Assembly (NCBI RefSeq): GCF_030384665.1
Contig: NC_083674.1
Location: 2,356,001 to 2,420,000, forward strand
Source: Lodderomyces elongisporus
Taxonomy: Eukaryota; Ascomycota; Pichiomycetes; Serinales; Debaryomycetaceae
Direction: 5' to 3'
Length of the DNA stretch: 64,000 bases
This document shows positions 32,939-44,092 of the stretch, one piece after another; the stretch's first letter is position 1; every line of letters starts with the position of its first letter. The notes under the pieces were generated by a model. It was not told where the DNA came from. It saw only the letters and a list, made by a program, of their open reading frames with translations, and did no database searches. Position numbers and translations under genes: made by a program.

Positions 32939-34997
32939 TATTTAAGATTTAATTAAGTAAACTAACTGGTAAAGTCTGACTCGTTTAAACTGTACTAAGT
33001 GAGACTTTGGTTGTGGGTTTACTTCTGGCGAAAGAAGAAGAAGAAAAAGGAAAAGAAGAAAAAGAAAAGGGCAAAAAAAGGTTTGAGGTCACAAGGGTTT
33101 TGTTTGTGGATATTTATACTTCACCAAGTAGCCCTCTCGCCACGCCTTGTGGTTGGAGACTAACAAGTAAATTGTGTTATGCCATATACATTTTGGTTGC
33201 AAAACCCGCGAGGAAGTGAGGGGAACAGAAGGGCGAGGAAATCCCTTCTGGTAGCTCAGCAGTGTGTGTGCAATTGTATGCGCTACCAAACGCGTCGTAA
33301 CAAAAAACCAAATGGGTGCTGCCAAATGGGTGCTGCCAATAGTGTGTGGCTGTAGCAGAAAGTGGACAACCAGAGTGGATGAATTGTGTGTTTGGATGCA
33401 TGTTGGCTCAACACAATCTACAACCTTATACATCCTGCAATGCATTCTATCTCCACAAACAATTCTCGACGGATTGCCGTCAAGCTTGCAACGAGTCGAG
33501 AATTGTTTGTGTGTGTTGATTATTCCCCTGAGTTTGGTGCGAATTTACGGGAAAACTCTTTTCTGCTGAAGTTTGAGGATAATTGTGGGCTCAGCTACTC
33601 CCTCCCTCTTTCCCCGCCCCATACATTTACATCATATAGGCCGGATCCCAGGTTGAGCCCTAGGTTGAACCCCAGGCTGGATCCTATGTCAGTTCTACAA
33701 AAATGCGCCACTTCCAGAACATAGGGAGAATCTGGCTCCTATCACTGCTGCTGCCCACTGTAGTGTTTTTTTGTAAAGTTTTTTGTAAAGTACACACCCA
33801 CCCGCGCGCGTCCATCTTACGTGTATATTACGTGTATCTGAGGTTAACTCGTTCACAGCAGCTCACGTGCGCGTATACATACACATACTCCAACCCGAGA
33901 TACTCTAGTTTGCAATGACAGCGATTGCGCGAAATATACAGAACGTTCAATTTTGTAGGCTGAATGCGAAATAGAAGAATGGTTCAATTACAAATAGCAG
34001 AGTGTTTACATAAACAGAAAAGTGTGTTAATATTAGAAAAAAAAAGTGCAAAGATTAATAGCAGGAACAGCAACACCACCAGACATAACATCAGCAACAC
34101 CATCAGCAACACCATCAGCAACACCACCAGACATAACATCAGTAACACCACCAGACATAACACCAGCAACACAACCAGACATAACACCAGCAACACAACC
34201 AGACATAACATCAGTAACACCACCAGACATAACACCAGCAACACAACCAGACATAACATCAGCAACACAACCAGACATAACATCAGCAACACAACCAGCA
34301 ACACCATCAGCAACACAACCAGCAACACCATCAGCAACGCAACCAGTGACACAACCAGGAAAAAACACCAGGAATAACACCAAAAACATTTCTGACAAGT
34401 TTGAATGGCATAGTTTGAGTTTGGTCGACGTCGGATAGCACACACTATAATAAATATGTTGGATATAATAAATATGATAAATATGATAAATATTAGTGGT
34501 GGTAGTAGTAGTGGTGCTATTCCAACACGAGCAAACAATGATTTTGATGCAACATTAACAAACCCCGGAAGCAGATTCCACAAGCTTTTCTTCTGCACCA
34601 TCTGAAACAACTTGCACGGTGACTTACACAACCCAACCTGTGATAATATGATCCCGCTGTGCCTTGTTGATACCCCTAGTGCATATGCATCCTCCACATT
34701 TTTCGTTCCCCGTACAAGATCATACGACAAAGGCGCCATTTTGTCGCAGGATCTGCCAAGTTCAGAATAAATGTGTGAGTCGGCAGCTACACTAGTGCAA
34801 TGTTGTGGTAGGCTATGGGAAACGGTAGCAGAGGTCGGTGGGCTCCCCCTGCTTTGGGATCATGGTTGGGTTTGTGATATAGTCATCCGTGAAGCAGCAA
34901 CAGAGGTAACATCAGAAATAGCACCAGTGACAGTAACGTGCTTTTTTTTTGTCCGTCTGTTTTTGTATTTTTTTTTTTTTTTTTTTTTTTCCTTTTA

Positions 34998-36395
34998 TTA
35001 CTTGGTTGAGACCAGCATTAGACTTTTGATCCTCGCTTTTATGTTTTTTATGCAGCGAGTGAAGCTGGTAGTTGGGGGTAGTGTTTTGATTTTGAACTTT
35101 TCTAGATGTAGTTCCCCCTCGATAACCTCAATGTGCTGATCTAAAGTCTTAATCAACCAAGCAGCGTATTCTTCTGGTGTTTTGACATTTGCTCCTCCAA
35201 ACCTAAAAAACCTAAAAAACCTTCTAAACCCCCTCTCCCTGGTGTATGTCCTGTGGTAGTCGACAATCCGCACTTGGATTCCTGGTCGACTACCCACTTT
35301 TCTCTCCACCCCAACTAGAAGCTTATAGCCTGTTTTGTTTCTGGCTATAAGATGGGTCGTGTCCCTTTGCAATTTGTGAAGGATGTCCTCGCGTTCTTTG
35401 GTAAGTAAGGGGAAGCGGACATTGCCTGTTGGACAGCCCTGGTCAATGGGGTGGTATAATGGCCTCAGAAATGAGGACTTATGGACAACGGAGTTGGTGC
35501 AAAGTGTTGCGAAGGTGGGTCTGGGTTCGCCCATGTCACATGCGCGTTTGTTCCTGCGTGTCATGTAATTGTATGTGCGTGTGGTGTTTGTGTTTGTGTC
35601 TGTGTTTGTGTTTGTGTTTGTGTTTGTGTTTGTGTCTGTGTCTGTAAATGTGTATGTGTTTGAGGTATATGTGTTTTTCAGGCTTGTTTCTTGTGTGCCC
35701 AAGTAATATACCTCAGTTGCTTGGTGGTCGTATGCCGGACTTACTGCATAGATAGTTTCCTCCCCTCCAAAATTCATTTTCAAGAGTTGGAAGTGGGGAA
35801 GTATCAATGATGCCTCTTTGTAGTGGCTTCCCATTCTGGGAAGCTCTCTCCTGATGTCTTCGGAGTGTTCCTCTGAAATCTTGTAGATGAGAAATTTTCC
35901 ATCTGTAGATTTGTAGGCGGTGCTGCCTATTTTTGTTATGGAGTCTTCCATGGACGCAAATGACTGTAAATAGGTGGATTCCAGGCATCCCCACAGCTTT
36001 CTTACTCTTTGAAACAGCTTTGCATGGTAGGACTCGATATTGGTTGTGTATTCTTGGTGCCTAAGAAAAACACTGAAAGTTTCGTCGTACTTCCAGGTTC
36101 TCCTGAGGCAGTCGGCAATACTTTTGTGTATTCCCTCTACAAGAAGAAACCTTTCGGCCTCTTTCTTGGTAAGCTTTTTAACTGGTGTTTCCAGCAGTGG
36201 TGCACCTGAGGGTGATTTCCCAGGTGTTTGCGAAGGTTTGAATCCCTTCGCCAAAGTTGATTTGAGGTTTTGGAAAACCTGCTTGGTTGATTGGGGTACA
36301 GGTTCTCCGGGAAGTTGAAACCGAACCTTGCGTTCGGCTGGTTTTTCCCCCTTTGACTTGGGGGAGGTGTTAAAAGCGTTTTTAAAAAATGACAT
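34998..36395 (-). CDS. ORF A, copy 11 (465 aa)
   Basis: Shortest Thr/Asn run. The only amino acid substitution among the intact copies occurs here and in copy 12: residue 223 is Asp (AYDHQ) instead of Glu. The unit returns to three 14-bp repeats. Confidence 0.66.
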   Translation of the reverse strand: MSFFKNAFNTSPKSKGEKPAERKVRFQLPGEPVPQSTKQVFQNLKSTLAKGFKPSQTPGKSPSGAPLLETPVKKLTKKEAERFLLVEGIHKSIADCLRRTWKYDETFSVFLRHQEYTTNIESYHAKLFQRVRKLWGCLESTYLQSFASMEDSITKIGSTAYKSTDGKFLIYKISEEHSEDIRRELPRMGSHYKEASLILPHFQLLKMNFGGEETIYAVSPAYDHQATEVYYLGTQETSLKNTYTSNTYTFTDTDTNTNTNTNTNTDTNTNTTRTYNYMTRRNKRACDMGEPRPTFATLCTNSVVHKSSFLRPLYHPIDQGCPTGNVRFPLLTKEREDILHKLQRDTTHLIARNKTGYKLLVGVERKVGSRPGIQVRIVDYHRTYTRERGFRRFFRFFRFGGANVKTPEEYAAWLIKTLDQHIEVIEGELHLEKFKIKTLPPTTSFTRCIKNIKARIKSLMLVSTK

Positions 36396-38432
36396 TATTT
36401 AAGATTTAATTAAGTAAACTAACTGGTAAAGTCTGACTCGTTTAAACTGTACTAAGTGAGACTTTGGTTGTGGGTTTACTTCTGGCGAAAGAAGAAGAAG
36501 AAAAAGGAAAAGAAGAAAAAGAAAAGGGCAAAAAAAGGTTTGAGGTCACAAGGGTTTTGTTTGTGGATATTTATACTTCACCAAGTAGCCCTCTCGCCAC
36601 GCCTTGTGGTTGGAGACTAACAAGTAAATTGTGTTATGCCATATACATTTTGGTTGCAAAACCCGCGAGGAAGTGAGGGGAACAGAAGGGCGAGGAAATC
36701 CCTTCTGGTAGCTCAGCAGTGTGTGTGCAATTGTATGCGCTACCAAACGCGTCGTAACAAAAAACCAAATGGGTGCTGCCAAATGGGTGCTGCCAAATGG
36801 GTGCTGCCAATAGTGTGTGGCTGTAGCAGAAAGTGGACAACCAGAGTGGATGAATTGTGTGTTTGGATGCATGTTGGCTCAACACAATCTACAACCTTAT
36901 ACATCCTGCAATGCATTCTATCTCCACAAACAATTCTCGACGGATTGCCGTCAAGCTTGCAACGAGTCGAGAATTGTTTGTGTGTGTTGATTATTCCCCT
37001 GAGTTTGGTGCGAATTTACAGGGAAACATTTTTCTACTGAAGTTTGAGGAAAACTGTGGGCTCAGCTACTCCCTCCCTCTTTCCCCGCCCCATACATTTA
37101 CATCATATAGGCCGGATCCCAGGTTGAGCCCTAGGTTGAACCCCAGGCTGGATCCTATGTCAGTTCTACAAAAATGCGCCACTTCCAGAACATAGGGAGA
37201 ATCTGGCTCCTATCACTGCTGCTGCCCACTGTAGTGTTTTTTTGTAAAGTTTTTTGTAAAGTACACACCCACCCGCGCGCGTCCATCTTACGTGTATATT
37301 ACGTGTATCTGAGGTTAACTCGTTCACAGCAGCTCACGTGCGCGTATACATACACATACTCCAACCCGAGATACTCTAGTTTGCAATGACAGCGATTGCG
37401 CGAAATATACAGAACGTTCAATTTTGTAGGCTGAATGCGAAATAGAAGAATGGTTCAATTACAAATAGCAGAGTGTTTACATAAACAGAAAAGTGTGTTA
37501 ATATTAGAAAAAAAAAGTGCAAAGATTAATAGCAGGAACAGCAACACCACCAGACATAACATCAGCAACACCATCAGCAACACCATCAGCAACACCACCA
37601 GACATAACATCAGTAACACCACCAGACATAACACCAGCAACACAACCAGACATAACACCAGCAACACAACCAGACATAACATCAGTAACACCACCAGACA
37701 TAACACCAGCAACACAACCAGACATAACATCAGCAACACAACCAGACATAACATCAGCAACACAACCAGCAACACCATCAGCAACACAACCAGCAACACC
37801 ATCAGCAACGCAACCAGTGACACAACCAGGAAAAAACACCAGGAATAACACCAAAAACATTTCTGACAAGTTTGAATGGCATAGTTTGAGTTTGGTCGAC
37901 GTCGGATAGCACACACTATAATAAATATGTTGGATATAATAAATATGATAAATATGATAAATATTAGTGGTGGTAGTAGTAGTGGTGCTATTCCAACACG
38001 AGCAAACAATGATTTTGATGCAACATTAACAAACCCCGGAAGCAGATTCCACAAGCTTTTCTTCTGCACCATCTGAAACAACTTGCACGGTGACTTACAC
38101 AACCCAACCTGTGATAATATGATCCCGCTGTGCCTTGTTGATACCCCTAGTGCATATGCATCCTCCACATTTTTCGTTCCCCGTACAAGATCATACGACA
38201 AAGGCGCCATTTTGTCGCAGGATCTGCCAAGTTCAGAATAAATGTGTGAGTCGGCAGCTACACTAGTGCAATGTTGTGGTAGGCTATGGGAAACGGTAGC
38301 AGAGGTCGGTGGGCTCCCCCTGCTTTGGGATCATGGTTGGGTTTGTGATATAGTCATCCGTGAAGCAGCAACAGAGGTAACATCAGAAATAGCACCAGTG
38401 ACAGTAACGTGCTTTTTTTTTGTCCGTCTGTT

Positions 38433-38465
<33 letters not shown>

Positions 38466-38472
38466 CCTTTTA

Positions 38473-39870
38473 TTACTTGGTTGAGACCAGCATTAGACTT
38501 TTGATCCTCGCTTTTATGTTTTTTATGCAGCGAGTGAAGCTGGTAGTTGGGGGTAGTGTTTTGATTTTGAACTTTTCTAGATGTAGTTCCCCCTCGATAA
38601 CCTCAATGTGCTGATCTAAAGTCTTAATCAACCAAGCAGCGTATTCTTCTGGTGTTTTGACATTTGCTCCTCCAAACCTAAAAAACCTAAAAAACCTTCT
38701 AAACCCCCTCTCCCTGGTGTATGTCCTGTGGTAGTCGACAATCCGCACTTGGATTCCTGGTCGACTACCCACTTTTCTCTCCACCCCAACTAGAAGCTTA
38801 TAGCCTGTTTTGTTTCTGGCTATAAGATGGGTCGTGTCCCTTTGCAATTTGTGAAGGATGTCCTCGCGTTCTTTGGTAAGTAAGGGGAAGCGGACATTGC
38901 CTGTTGGACAGCCCTGGTCAATGGGGTGGTATAATGGCCTCAGAAATGAGGACTTATGGACAACGGAGTTGGTGCAAAGTGTTGCGAAGGTGGGTCTGGG
39001 TTCGCCCATGTCACATGCGCGTTTGTTCCTGCGTGTCATGTAATTGTATGTGCGTGTGGTGTTTGTGTTTGTGTCTGTGTTTGTGTTTGTGTTTGTGTTT
39101 GTGTTTGTGTCTGTGTCTGTAAATGTGTATGTGTTTGAGGTATATGTGTTTTTCAGGCTTGTTTCTTGTGTGCCCAAGTAATATACCTCAGTTGCTTGGT
39201 GGTCGTATGCCGGACTTACTGCATAGATAGTTTCCTCCCCTCCAAAATTCATTTTCAAGAGTTGGAAGTGGGGAAGTATCAATGATGCCTCTTTGTAGTG
39301 GCTTCCCATTCTGGGAAGCTCTCTCCTGATGTCTTCGGAGTGTTCCTCTGAAATCTTGTAGATGAGAAATTTTCCATCTGTAGATTTGTAGGCGGTGCTG
39401 CCTATTTTTGTTATGGAGTCTTCCATGGACGCAAATGACTGTAAATAGGTGGATTCCAGGCATCCCCACAGCTTTCTTACTCTTTGAAACAGCTTTGCAT
39501 GGTAGGACTCGATATTGGTTGTGTATTCTTGGTGCCTAAGAAAAACACTGAAAGTTTCGTCGTACTTCCAGGTTCTCCTGAGGCAGTCGGCAATACTTTT
39601 GTGTATTCCCTCTACAAGAAGAAACCTTTCGGCCTCTTTCTTGGTAAGCTTTTTAACTGGTGTTTCCAGCAGTGGTGCACCTGAGGGTGATTTCCCAGGT
39701 GTTTGCGAAGGTTTGAATCCCTTCGCCAAAGTTGATTTGAGGTTTTGGAAAACCTGCTTGGTTGATTGGGGTACAGGTTCTCCGGGAAGTTGAAACCGAA
39801 CCTTGCGTTCGGCTGGTTTTTCCCCCTTTGACTTGGGGGAGGTGTTAAAAGCGTTTTTAAAAAATGACAT
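38473..39870 (-). CDS. ORF A, copy 12 (465 aa), last intact copy
   Basis: Protein identical to copy 11, including Asp223. This is the last intact ORF A before the array edge. The far end of its unit (41575-41700) begins to show isolated substitutions, consistent with weaker homogenisation near the edge. Confidence 0.66.
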   Translation of the reverse strand: MSFFKNAFNTSPKSKGEKPAERKVRFQLPGEPVPQSTKQVFQNLKSTLAKGFKPSQTPGKSPSGAPLLETPVKKLTKKEAERFLLVEGIHKSIADCLRRTWKYDETFSVFLRHQEYTTNIESYHAKLFQRVRKLWGCLESTYLQSFASMEDSITKIGSTAYKSTDGKFLIYKISEEHSEDIRRELPRMGSHYKEASLILPHFQLLKMNFGGEETIYAVSPAYDHQATEVYYLGTQETSLKNTYTSNTYTFTDTDTNTNTNTNTNTDTNTNTTRTYNYMTRRNKRACDMGEPRPTFATLCTNSVVHKSSFLRPLYHPIDQGCPTGNVRFPLLTKEREDILHKLQRDTTHLIARNKTGYKLLVGVERKVGSRPGIQVRIVDYHRTYTRERGFRRFFRFFRFGGANVKTPEEYAAWLIKTLDQHIEVIEGELHLEKFKIKTLPPTTSFTRCIKNIKARIKSLMLVSTK

Positions 39871-41849
39871 TATTTAAGATTTAATTAAGTAAACTAACTG
39901 GTAAAGTCTGACTCGTTTAAACTGTACTAAGTGAGACTTTGGTTGTGGGTTTACTTCTGGCGAAAGAAGAAGAAGAAAAAGGAAAAGAAGAAAAAGAAAA
40001 GGGCAAAAAAAGGTTTGAGGTCACAAGGGTTTTGTTTGTGGATATTTATACTTCACCAAGTAGCCCTCTCGCCACGCCTTGTGGTTGGAGACTAACAAGT
40101 AAATTGTGTTATGCCATATACATTTTGGTTGCAAAACCCGCGAGGAAGTGAGGGGAACAGAAGGGCGAGGAAATCCCTTCTGGTAGCTCAGCAGTGTGTG
40201 TGCAATTGTATGCGCTACCAAACGCGTCGTAACAAAAAACCAAATGGGTGCTGCCAAATGGGTGCTGCCAAATGGGTGCTGCCAATAGTGTGTGGCTGTA
40301 GCAGAAAGTGGACAACCAGAGTGGATGAATTGTGTGTTTGGATGCATGTTGGCTCAACACAATCTACAACCTTATACATCCTGCAATGCATTCTATCTCC
40401 ACAAACAATTCTCGACGGATTGCCGTCAAGCTTGCAACGAGTCGAGAATTGTTTGTGTGTGTTGATTATTCCCCTGAGTTTGGTGCGAATTTACAGGGAA
40501 ACATTTTTCTACTGAAGTTTGAGGAAAACTGTGGGCTCAGCTACTCCCTCCCTCTTTCCCCGCCCCATACATTTACATCATATAGGCCGGATCCCAGGTT
40601 GAGCCCTAGGTTGAACCCCAGGCTGGATCCTATGCCAGTTCTACAAAAATGCGCCACTTCCAGAACATAGGGAGAATCTGGCTCCTATCACTGCTGCTGC
40701 CCACTGTAGTGTTTTTTTGTAAAGTTTTTTGTAAAGTACACACCCACCCGCGCGCGTCCATCTTACGTGTATATTACGTGTATCTGAGGTTAACTCGTTC
40801 ACAGCAGCTCACGTGCGCGTATACATACACATACTCCAACCCGAGATACTCTAGTTTGCAATGACAGCGATTGCGCGAAATATACAGAACGTTCAATTTT
40901 GTAGGCTGAATGCGAAATAGAAGAATGGTTCAATTACAAATAGCAGAGTGTTTACATAAACAGAAAAGTGTGTTAATATTAGAAAAAAAAAGTGCAAAGA
41001 TTAATAGCAGGAACAGCAACACCACCAGACATAACATCAGCAACACCATCAGCAACACCATCAGCAACACCACCAGACATAACATCAGTAACACCACCAG
41101 ACATAACACCAGCAACACAACCAGACATAACACCAGCAACACAACCAGACATAACATCAGTAACACCACCAGACATAACACCAGCAACACAACCAGACAT
41201 AACATCAGCAACACAACCAGACATAACATCAGCAACACAACCAGCAACACCATCAGCAACACAACCAGCAACACCATCAGCAACGCAACCAGTGACACAA
41301 CCAGGAAAAAACACCAGGAATAACACCAAAAACATTTCTGACAAGTTTGAATGGCATAGTTTGAGTTTGGTCGACGTCGGATAGCACACACTATAATAAA
41401 TATGTTGGATATAATAAATATGATAAATATGATAAATATTAGTGGTGGTAGTAGTAGTGGTGCTATTCCAACACGAGCAAACAATGATTTTGATGCAACA
41501 TTAACAAACCCCGGAAGCAGATTCCACAAGCTTTTCTTCTGCACCATCTGAAACAACTTGCACGGTGACTTACACAACCCAACCTGTGATAATATGATCC
41601 CGCTGTGCCTTGCTGATACCCCTAGTGCATATGCATCCTCCACATTTTTCGTCCCCCGTACAAGATCATACGACAAAGGCGCCATTTTGTCGCAGGATCT
41701 GCCAAGTTCAGAATAAATGTGTGAGTCGGCAGCTACACTAGTGCAATGTTGTGGTAGGCTATGGAAAACGGTAGCAGAGGTCGGTGGGCTCCCCCTGCTT
41801 TGGGATCATGGTTGGGTTTGTGATATAGTCGTCCGTGAAGCTGCAACAT

Positions 41850-41945
41850 CAATAGTGAAAACAGCAATGGCAGAAACAGCATCAGCAACACCACCAGAAA
41901 TAACACCAGTAAAATTTTTTAACAAATTTGAAGCGCTTTCTTTGA
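41850..41945. repeat. Diverged fragment at the array edge
   Basis: After partial unit 13 loses homology, this stretch resembles, in array orientation, the end of the 24-bp minisatellite and the following FEWHSLSL-type sequence of a unit (compare about 3100-3245), with many substitutions. The inverted copy begins at its right end. Confidence 0.55.
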
Positions 41946-42552
41946 GTTTGCACTTTTTTTTTCTAATATTAACACATTTTTCTGTTTATGTATACACTCT
42001 GCTATTTGTAATTGAACTATTCTTCTATTTCGTACTCAGCCTACAAAATTGAACATTCTGTATAAGGCTGTGGGTAATGTTGAGCCAACATGCATCCAAA
42101 CACACAATTCATCCACTCTGGTTGTCCACTTTCTGCTACAGCCACACACTATTGGCAGCACCCATTTGGCAGCATCCATTTGGTTTTTTGTTACGACGCG
42201 TTTGGTAGCGCATACAATTGCACACACACTGCTGAGCTACCAGAAGGGATTTCCTCGCCCTTCTGTTCCCCTCACTTCCTCGCGGGTTTTGCAACCAAAA
42301 TGTATATGGCATAACACAATTTACTTGTTAGTCTCCAACCACAAGGCGTGGCGAGAGGGCTACTTGGTGAAGTATAAATATCCACAAACAAAACCCTTGT
42401 GACCTCAAACCTTTTTTTGCCCTTTTCTTTTTCTTCTTTTCCTTTTTCTTCTTCTTCTTTCGCCAGAAGTAAACCCACAACCAAAGTCTCACTTAGTACA
42501 GTTTAAACGAGTCAGACTTTACCAGTTAGTTTACTTAATTAAATCTTAAATA

Positions 42553-43986
42553 ATGTCATTTTTTAAAAACGCTTTTAACACCTCCCCCAAGTCAAAGGGG
42601 GAAAAGCCAGCCAAACGCAAGGTTCGGTTTCAACTTCCCGGAGAACCTGTACCCCAATCAACCAAGCAGGTTTTCCAAAACCTCAAATCAACTTTGGCGA
42701 AGGGATTCAAACCTTCGCAAACACCTGGGAAATCACCCTCAGGTGCACCACTGCTGGAAACACCAGTTAAAAAGCTTACCAAGAAAGAGGCCGAAAGGTT
42801 TCTTCTTGTAGAGGGAATACACAAAAGTATTGCCGACTGCCTCAGGAGAACCTGGAAGTACGACGAAACTTTCAGTGTTTTTCTTAGGCACCAAGAATAC
42901 ACAACCAATATCGAGTCCTACCATGCAAAGCTGTTTCAAAGAGTAAGAAAGCTGTGGGGATGCCTGGAATCCACCTATTTACAGTCATTTGCGTTGTCAC
43001 ATAGCCACGTTAGTTAACGTAAGTGTGCGACTGCTGTCCACTAGAATCTTGCTTCTCGCTCACTAGAACCAGCGATTACATTTATGCTTAGAACCTACAC
43101 ATTCTGAGAAAGTGTTCCGGTATCTGAAGATGCTGTAATAACAACACAGTGTTTAAGTGCAAATTGTAGTTTGTCTTGCACAACCTATATGTGAAGAGAT
43201 TCAGTAGACTGATCAATTCCTCTGAATATCCACTAGATTGTGCTTAACTTGTTGTGACCGTAAAATATGTTATTTATCGATATTTCTATACAATTTGATA
43301 GAAGTCCAAAGTGCGACTTCTACTTCCTATTTATATTCTTCTATATTAACTTAACTCGTTTGTTTCTCTATTATCCTGAATAATTGGTAATGACACTAAT
43401 TTCTGTCTCACAGAAATAATGGCACAATGCGACTTACTTAAGTCGCTATGTGACATGCGTCCATAGAAAACTCCATAACAAAAATTGGCAGCACCGCCTA
43501 TAAATCTACAGATGGAAAATTTCTCATATACAAGATTTCAGAAGAACACTCCCAAGACATCAGGAGAGAGCTTCCCAGAATGGGTAGCCACTATAAAGAG
43601 GCATCATTGATACTTCCCCACTTCCAACTCTTGAAAATGAAGTTTGGAGGGGAGGAAACTATCTATGCAGTAAGTCCGGCATAAGAGCACCAAGCAACTG
43701 AGGCATATTACTTGGGCGCACAAGAAGCAAGCCTGAAAAACACAAATACCTCAAACACAGACACAAACACCACACGCACATACAATTACGTGACACGCAG
43801 AAACAAACAAGCATACGACATGGGCGAACCCAGACCCACCTTCGCAACACTTTGCACCGTTATTGAGGGGAATTGCATCTAGAAAAGTTCAAAATCAAAA
43901 CACTACCCCCAACTACCAACTTCACTCGCTACATAAAAAACATAAAAGCGAGGATCAAAAGTTTAATGCCGGTCTCAACCAAGTAA
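42553..43986 (+). pseudogene. Inverted ORF A pseudogene
   Basis: Starts with the ORF A ATG and follows it closely for about 145 codons (Glu21 is Lys here), then is split by a solo LTR. The downstream part resumes at the matching codon, but Tyr222 is a TAA stop (CCG GCA TAA, near 43680). The Thr/Asn run is reduced, and a region equivalent to about residues 305-430 is deleted near 43860. The C-terminal codons and the stop (43984-43986) are still recognisable. The promoter region upstream is well preserved. Confidence 0.9.
42995..43455. mobile_element. Solo LTR of an LTR retrotransposon (461 bp)
   Basis: Begins TGTCACATAGC and ends GCTATGTGACA, a perfect 11-bp terminal inverted repeat with TG...CA ends. 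It is flanked by a 5-bp direct repeat TGCGT (42990-42994 and 43456-43460). The sequence on either side joins exactly into the uninterrupted ORF A codons TTT GCG TCC. No internal retroelement sequence is present, so this is a solo LTR left by LTR-LTR recombination. No second copy was seen in the window; the family is not determined. Confidence 0.93.
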
Positions 43987-44092
43987 TAAAGGGGAAAAAA
44001 ACAGACGGACAAAAAAAACACGTTACTGTCATTGGCTGCGTTGCTGATGGTGTTGCTGATGTTATGTCTGGTGGTGTTGCTGTTCCTGCTAT

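Larger units (their letters stand above)
1..41849. repeat. Head-to-tail tandem array of ~3.45-kb units (12 complete + 1 partial)
   Basis: Taking the CAACCCAACCTGTG word as the unit start, units begin at 1, 3455, 6837, 10312, 13698, 17179, 20692, 24191, 27667, 31152, 34629 and 38100. A thirteenth starts at 41575 and loses homology near 41850. Unit lengths are 3454, 3382, 3475, 3386, 3481, 3513, 3499, 3476, 3485, 3477, 3471 and 3475 bp. Nearly all length differences come from three internal minisatellites (6, 14 and 24 bp period) and poly-T tracts; the rest is almost invariant. Each unit holds one minus-strand ORF of 465-475 codons plus about 2 kb of other sequence. The array is cut by the left window edge, so its true size is unknown. 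The architecture resembles the RPS units of the Candida albicans major repeat sequence, but I cannot show homology. Confidence 0.97.
41946..44092. repeat. Inverted, decayed copy of the array unit
   Basis: Reverse complement of a unit: minisatellite start, then a jump over the 508-bp hairpin segment at a TATACA word (near 42062), then two 14-bp repeats (one mutated), TATA box and leader, ORF A remnant, and the 3' region. At about 44030 it jumps back into minisatellite sequence, so several hundred bp of the unit are missing there. At about 44093 the orientation switches back to that of the array. A solo LTR interrupts it (42995-43455). Confidence 0.85.

Noticed and set aside
1..41849. rDNA array
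   Set aside because: No rRNA sequence is present in the unit and it encodes a long ORF with its own TATA box.
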